Part shown: piece after piece, positions 59,953 through 64,000 of the stretch | Numbering within the stretch: position 1 is the first letter of the stretch | Layout of the letters: each line of letters begins with the position of its first letter | NCBI RefSeq assembly: GCF_958295425.1 | Contig: NC_081136.1 | Span: 30,246,077-30,310,076, forward strand | Reading direction: 5' to 3' | DNA: 64,000 nt | Origin: Solea solea | Taxonomy: Eukaryota > Chordata > Actinopteri > Pleuronectiformes > Soleidae | The notes under the pieces: model-generated | Databases searched by the model: none | Told to the model about the DNA's origin: nothing | Seen by the model: the letters and a program-made list of their open reading frames with translations, nothing else | Program-made: the position numbers and the translations under genes

Positions 59953-61563
59953 GCTGACAAGCCCAGACAAATAATCACAGAGGGGAACAGACTTGTAGAC
60001 ATTACTTATTTAGTTTTCTCTTCCAGGCATTTGTCTTATTCATTCATTGACTGTATATACACCTAGCAGCACCTACAGGACAATGTGTCCCGTGTCTGAT
60101 TTGAATCAGGTGCCACGTCCCACCTGCATAGTCCATATGCGCACCGGGCTGACAAACCGGCTTCCACACATTCACAGACAATCCCTTAGATCCACATCTC
60201 AATTCACACCCATTATGCTCCCCACCATTCAGGCCAGTTCACACCGACAGAGAAATGGATCTTTAGCCACTGCCAACAAGGCCCACAAGCTCCACTGGCT
60301 GGAAGTCGCGATCTGCGCTCGCACGCTCCCTTTAGATGAGTGTGATTTAAGCCTGGAGTCATAAAACCCCTGGGCCCAGATTCGCTAAGCACCTCTGGGT
60401 GTTACCTACACACCTCCGGGGACAATGGAAGTGGCAATAAAAGTGCTATAAAGTTCAGGAAGTTGTCAGGTAACTGGGGATGTGAGTTCTTGGAACCATT
60501 TAGTAGCTTTGAATGGTTGTGTCACATTTCTACTTGTACTTAAGACCATTTTTGGACAATATACATGCGTATATGTGCACGCGGCTACATGGCCACAGAG
60601 AACTAATCGAGTCTTGTGCGGAGTTGCCGGGGAGATCTATTCCCCGTCTTCCAAAAGGCGGTCGGTATTTAATTGTGGATAAATGATTGCAAGATGAGAA
60701 ATAATTGCAGCTACTGTTCAGCCTTACATGTGTATCTGTCAGTCTTCATCACGCCTCTTGACAGGACTTTATCCCCCGCACATGCAGCCAATTATTCTGA
60801 CATTCAAGAGGATTTAATAAAAAATCCCCTCACTTCTCACAGGCTGATTAGACTCGGTCGAGGAATTACGCTGTTTTGCGGCTAAGTGGGATTTCGAAAA
60901 CAACAGCATCGCTCACTTTCCCTTATGTCCAGAGGTAAGTCGCTCATTATTATTATTATCATCATTAATTTTCTCTTTTTATTTCTTTTGGCAGAGTCAA
61001 CCTTATTTCCCCTGCATGAGACGTGTCATTACCTGAATCTGACTCCTTTCACGTCCCGCTATAGCCCCTGTAGGCAGCGGCGCTTTGCCAGGCCCAAGTA
61101 TTTTATCGCATATAAAAACTGTTCATATTCTGCGTTTCAAAAAAACAACGGTCTCACATGTCTCCCTTATTTGTTGCTCTCTACATCCTTAATCCAATAC
61201 ACGACTATCCCTGCCTATGGGGTATTTTGCTATCATTTATTTCATGGTTGTCTCTCCTGAGTGTTATTAATACTGCAGTGGGTGACGCGTCGATTGACGC
61301 ACTCTTCTCGGGTACTTTATCTCCAGAATGTGCTGCTAATAATAACACGTGTGGCGAGCAGAGCGCCACGCACACAGTGCGCGCAGTGTTCTTCCCACCG
61401 TGTTTACATTCTCTATCCTTCACATCCGACGACTGCGGATTCATGCTCCGTGTTTATTTTTAGTTCTATTTTGCCAGGGCCACATTGGTGAGCCCCTCCC
61501 CAGTCTCCCCAGTGACTGTTCTTAATAATGTGAAGGGTTTGCTGTGCTTTCTGTGTGGAAGAC

Positions 61564-61720
61564 TCTGTGTATGCAGATCGCTGTGTGCCATCCCTCCAAT
61601 CACAGTGGAAGGAAGGCGGGTCGGCCGAGGGATGGAAATGGTGGAAGAGAGGCAGGAAGCAGGAAGCGGGAGGCACCAATGGGGAAGGAGGGATGGCACA
61701 CAGCAATCTGCATACACAGA
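61564..61720. repeat. 34-bp inverted repeat with 89-base spacer
   Basis: The arm 61564-61597 and the reverse complement of 61687-61720 agree at 33 of 34 positions. The arms begin TCTGTGTATGCAGAT and end GTGTGCCATCCCTCC. The single difference is C versus T in a CpG context. No coding function was recognised. Confidence 0.9.
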
Positions 61721-61734
61721 AAGTCGTCAACACA

Positions 61735-62195
61735 GAGACGGGATTGGTTGGCCCTCACTTCCTGCTCACCTGCCCTTCATTTCCTCATCATCAGCACACC
61801 TGTATATAAACCAGCAGTTGAGACCCACTCAGTGGGTCATGGGGTTTCATGGGAGTAGTTTGGCACTGTGTTGTTCATGTAGTTTGACTGACTTAGATGA
61901 AGACTAGTATTGGGGATTAGTGCTAGTTATTAGCCCTTTTGCTTGTGCAGTGTATTTGTTGTGATCTGTTTAGTTAGTTATTCAGTGTCTAGTCTAGTGC
62001 TTTTGTTTTGTTTTACTCTTGTTTCCTGTACCCTTTTGTTTTGCATAGCATCCTCCTCCCTTAGTTCCTTCCTGTTCTTTGGTGTCATGTTAAATACAAA
62101 AAATGTAATTACCTCCTCATTAAAATACTTTTTCATTCTTAAACTACCTTTCTATGTCTGGTTATTTATGTTGCCGGGGTCGTAACGCCGTACTC
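61735..62195 (+). mobile_element. possible solo LTR (Ty3-type), decayed
   Basis: Order of signals: CACCTG-rich DNA, TATA-like CTGTATATAAACCAGC near 61800, a T-rich middle, CCTCATTAAAATACTTTTTC and an end near GCCGGGGTCGTAACG. This matches the general layout of teleost Ty3-type LTRs from memory. No flanking duplication or internal region was found. Confidence 0.35.
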
Positions 62196-62554
62196 TTTGC
62201 CACTTTGCTGAGAAACTGGAGGAACAGACGCCAACTAAATAAGTAAATGTTACCTATCTGAAAGAATAATAATCATTTAGGTCATTAGTGTGTGTGTGGA
62301 AGAACAGAGGGGGGGGGAAAAAGGAATGTCCTTTGCATGCCGTCCAACACTAATTTGATATTGTTAAGTGATGCATTCCTTCTTTAATAAAAAGCAAAGG
62401 TCATCGCAACCACCTCTGTGAAATATGCGCGCGTGCGTGTGTGTTTGAAGCATCTTAATAAAAACCCGGCCTGCTGCAAACAATGTGTGGTTCAAAACGG
62501 TCTCGCACAGAAGAGAATGAAATTCACGACTTGAATAATGGAACAGACGTTGAC

Positions 62555-62581
62555 TGTGTGTGTGTGTGTGTGTGTGTGTGA
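62555..62581. repeat. (GT)n microsatellite
   Basis: About thirteen GT units upstream of prickle1. Confidence 0.9.
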
Positions 62582-62880
62582 CCGTTGGTGACGACGGAAA
62601 ATGTCAAGAACTGGACTGTCTTGTTCTTATTGACGGGGACAATTTTATGCATCACTGTGATTTCATTGGAAAGTGAATATAAGCACGGGGGGCACAATTA
62701 GGCTGCTGCTGCTGCAAGGCTGATAAAGTGAAGCTGCTAAACACAAGGAAATGAGTGAAATACTGCACTCACGTGTTATTATTTGACGACACATGTTGTC
62801 CTTGTTGTCCTACTGGAACAGTAACTGTCATTATGCTTCCATTCATCTGTATGTGGCTGATTTACAAAGAACAGTTTAAT

Positions 62881-63118
62881 TGAGGCTAAGGCCATAGTCT
62901 GACTAAGACAGGCAATCGGATAACTTGCAGAGTCCGAGTTTATTGGCTGTGAAGGTGGCACTGCATCTCTATAAACTAGTGCGTATTTAATCAGTTTCCT
63001 GTTGACCTTTTAATGTCCCAGAACAACAACTCACACGGTCGCTATGAAAAAGTATGTTAGTCTGATTAAAACTAGCCTCGAATAATTGTCTTAGTCCGAC
63101 TAAAACCGGACTTGAGTG
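62881..63118 (+). mobile_element. AGTCCGACTAA-type MITE, copy 2
   Basis: GGCTAAGGCCATAGTCTGAC, TAAGACAGGCAATCGGATAA and, at the right, TATGTTAGTCTGATTAAAAC and CTTAGTCCGACTAAAACC line up with the copy at 24748-25255 inside the yaf2 intron. This copy is shorter (about 240 bases). Confidence 0.6.
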
Positions 63119-63810
63119 AAGAGAAACCAGAATATGATAAGATATCACACTCCAACTTCATGTGAGCATTACTGTATCTCTGAAAGACATGACCATAAAA
63201 ACAAACTGAAGACAGACACCTGTAAAAACAGTCAAACATGACGACATGATCAGGCAAGATGAGCGAGAGTGTTGCATCACATTGACATGGGAAAATGTGT
63301 GTTTGAATGGGGAATTTCTGAATAAGAGCAAAAAAGCAAATGTAGGCCAGGGATTGGGGCTGTGTACACAGCGGCTTAATGACAGGATCCTGCAAGGATT
63401 GGCACATTAGTCAAGCCGAGCAGACAAGACAAGTGCACACTCACACGCGTTCACATCCAGCAGCCTCACTCTCTCATAACTCACCACTGGAAACACAACA
63501 GTAACTGGGAACGGCACGTCTGACCAAATATGCCGCCGCAGGCGCTGTGTCACACTCCGGCTACAGTTTGGCCCACATGGACCGGCACAGTCCTGGAACC
63601 GTGTTGCTTTTTGAATCACGTCCGATAACAAAACAACTGAGCGATATCCGCCTTAGCTCAGCACTAACATTTTGGTGACGGGTTTGGATGCCACGAGGGC
63701 GACAGATGTCGAGGCTGCGTGTTATATGAAAGTCGCTTTGACTTCCGCGCTTAAATAAACTCACTATCACAGGGGAGGGTGGTGTGGCTGGCCATTTTGT
63801 GGCCTGTTTG

Positions 63811-63837
63811 TCCTCCTCCTCCTCCTCCTCCTCCTCC
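63811..63837. repeat. (CCT)n trinucleotide repeat
   Basis: About nine CCT units. The antisense frame across it would read as a glutamate run (EEEEEEEE) but belongs to no recognisable protein. Confidence 0.9.
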
Positions 63838-64000
63838 CAGGGACTGCGGCTGAATCTGGCCAGGCAGCCGCTGTTTGGCATTCCACACTGACCCTCGAGT
63901 AGCGGGCCTGAGGTTGGGTGTGCAGGGCTGAAGGCCTGTATCACCCTCTGTCCTTTCTTGGCCTCCCCTCTTAATTCCTGACCTACCTTTACAGTTCTGA

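Larger units (their letters stand above)
52904..64000. other. region upstream of prickle1 coding exons
   Basis: In human, PRICKLE1 has far-upstream noncoding exons, so much of this may be prickle1 intron 1 or promoter. I support only the candidate exon at 55810-55830. The rest holds a tandem repeat (54386-54454), SINE, MITE and retroelement remains, an inverted repeat (61564-61720), an LTR-like stretch (61735-62195), a MITE copy (62881-63118) and microsatellites. The next human gene (ADAMTS20, from memory) is not seen. Confidence 0.5.

Noticed and set aside
1..64000. A previously undescribed gene system
   Set aside because: Every supported gene belongs to a known family in a known synteny block; the remaining DNA looks like repeats, introns and intergenic sequence.

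Overview
This window is ordinary vertebrate chromosomal DNA from a ray-finned (teleost, probably percomorph-type) fish. The evidence is five intron-containing protein genes with GT-AG splice sites, many CA/GT microsatellites, and dispersed repeats whose sequences match families common in teleosts (Tc1-like transposon, tRNA-derived SINEs, a fold-back MITE, retroelement tails). No prokaryotic genes, CRISPR arrays, integrons or operons are present, and I do not see a previously undescribed multi-gene system.

The gene order is gxylt1 (-), yaf2 (-), zcrb1 (-), pphln1 (+), prickle1 (-). As I remember it, this is the set of neighbours on human 12q12 (GXYLT1, YAF2, PPHLN1/ZCRB1, PRICKLE1), so it is a conserved synteny block. 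All exons below were placed by hand from splice consensus, reading phase and remembered vertebrate proteins, and single-base errors are possible.

Region by region: 1-5.3 kb holds gxylt1 exons 1 to 6, and its last exon lies left of the window. 5.3-10.4 kb is intergenic, with SINE-like copies, a 0.58 kb tandem duplication and possibly a long yaf2 3' UTR. 10.4-26.4 kb is yaf2, mostly one 14.9 kb intron filled with microsatellites, MITE copies and a Tc1-like element broken by nested insertions. 26.4-28.2 kb is intergenic. 28.2-30.6 kb is zcrb1, which probably shares a divergent promoter with pphln1. 30.7-45.9 kb is pphln1, whose start codon is split by an intron. 46.1-52.9 kb is prickle1, tail to tail with pphln1 and only about 0.2 kb from it. 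53-64 kb is repeat-rich DNA containing a candidate upstream prickle1 exon at 55.8 kb and otherwise no gene I can support.

The genes do not form one pathway. Gxylt1 extends O-glucose glycans on Notch EGF repeats. Yaf2 is a non-canonical Polycomb (PRC1) subunit. Zcrb1 is a U11/U12 minor-spliceosome protein. Periphilin (pphln1) is a subunit of the HUSH silencing complex. Prickle1 is a core planar cell polarity protein. Their adjacency is best read as inherited synteny.
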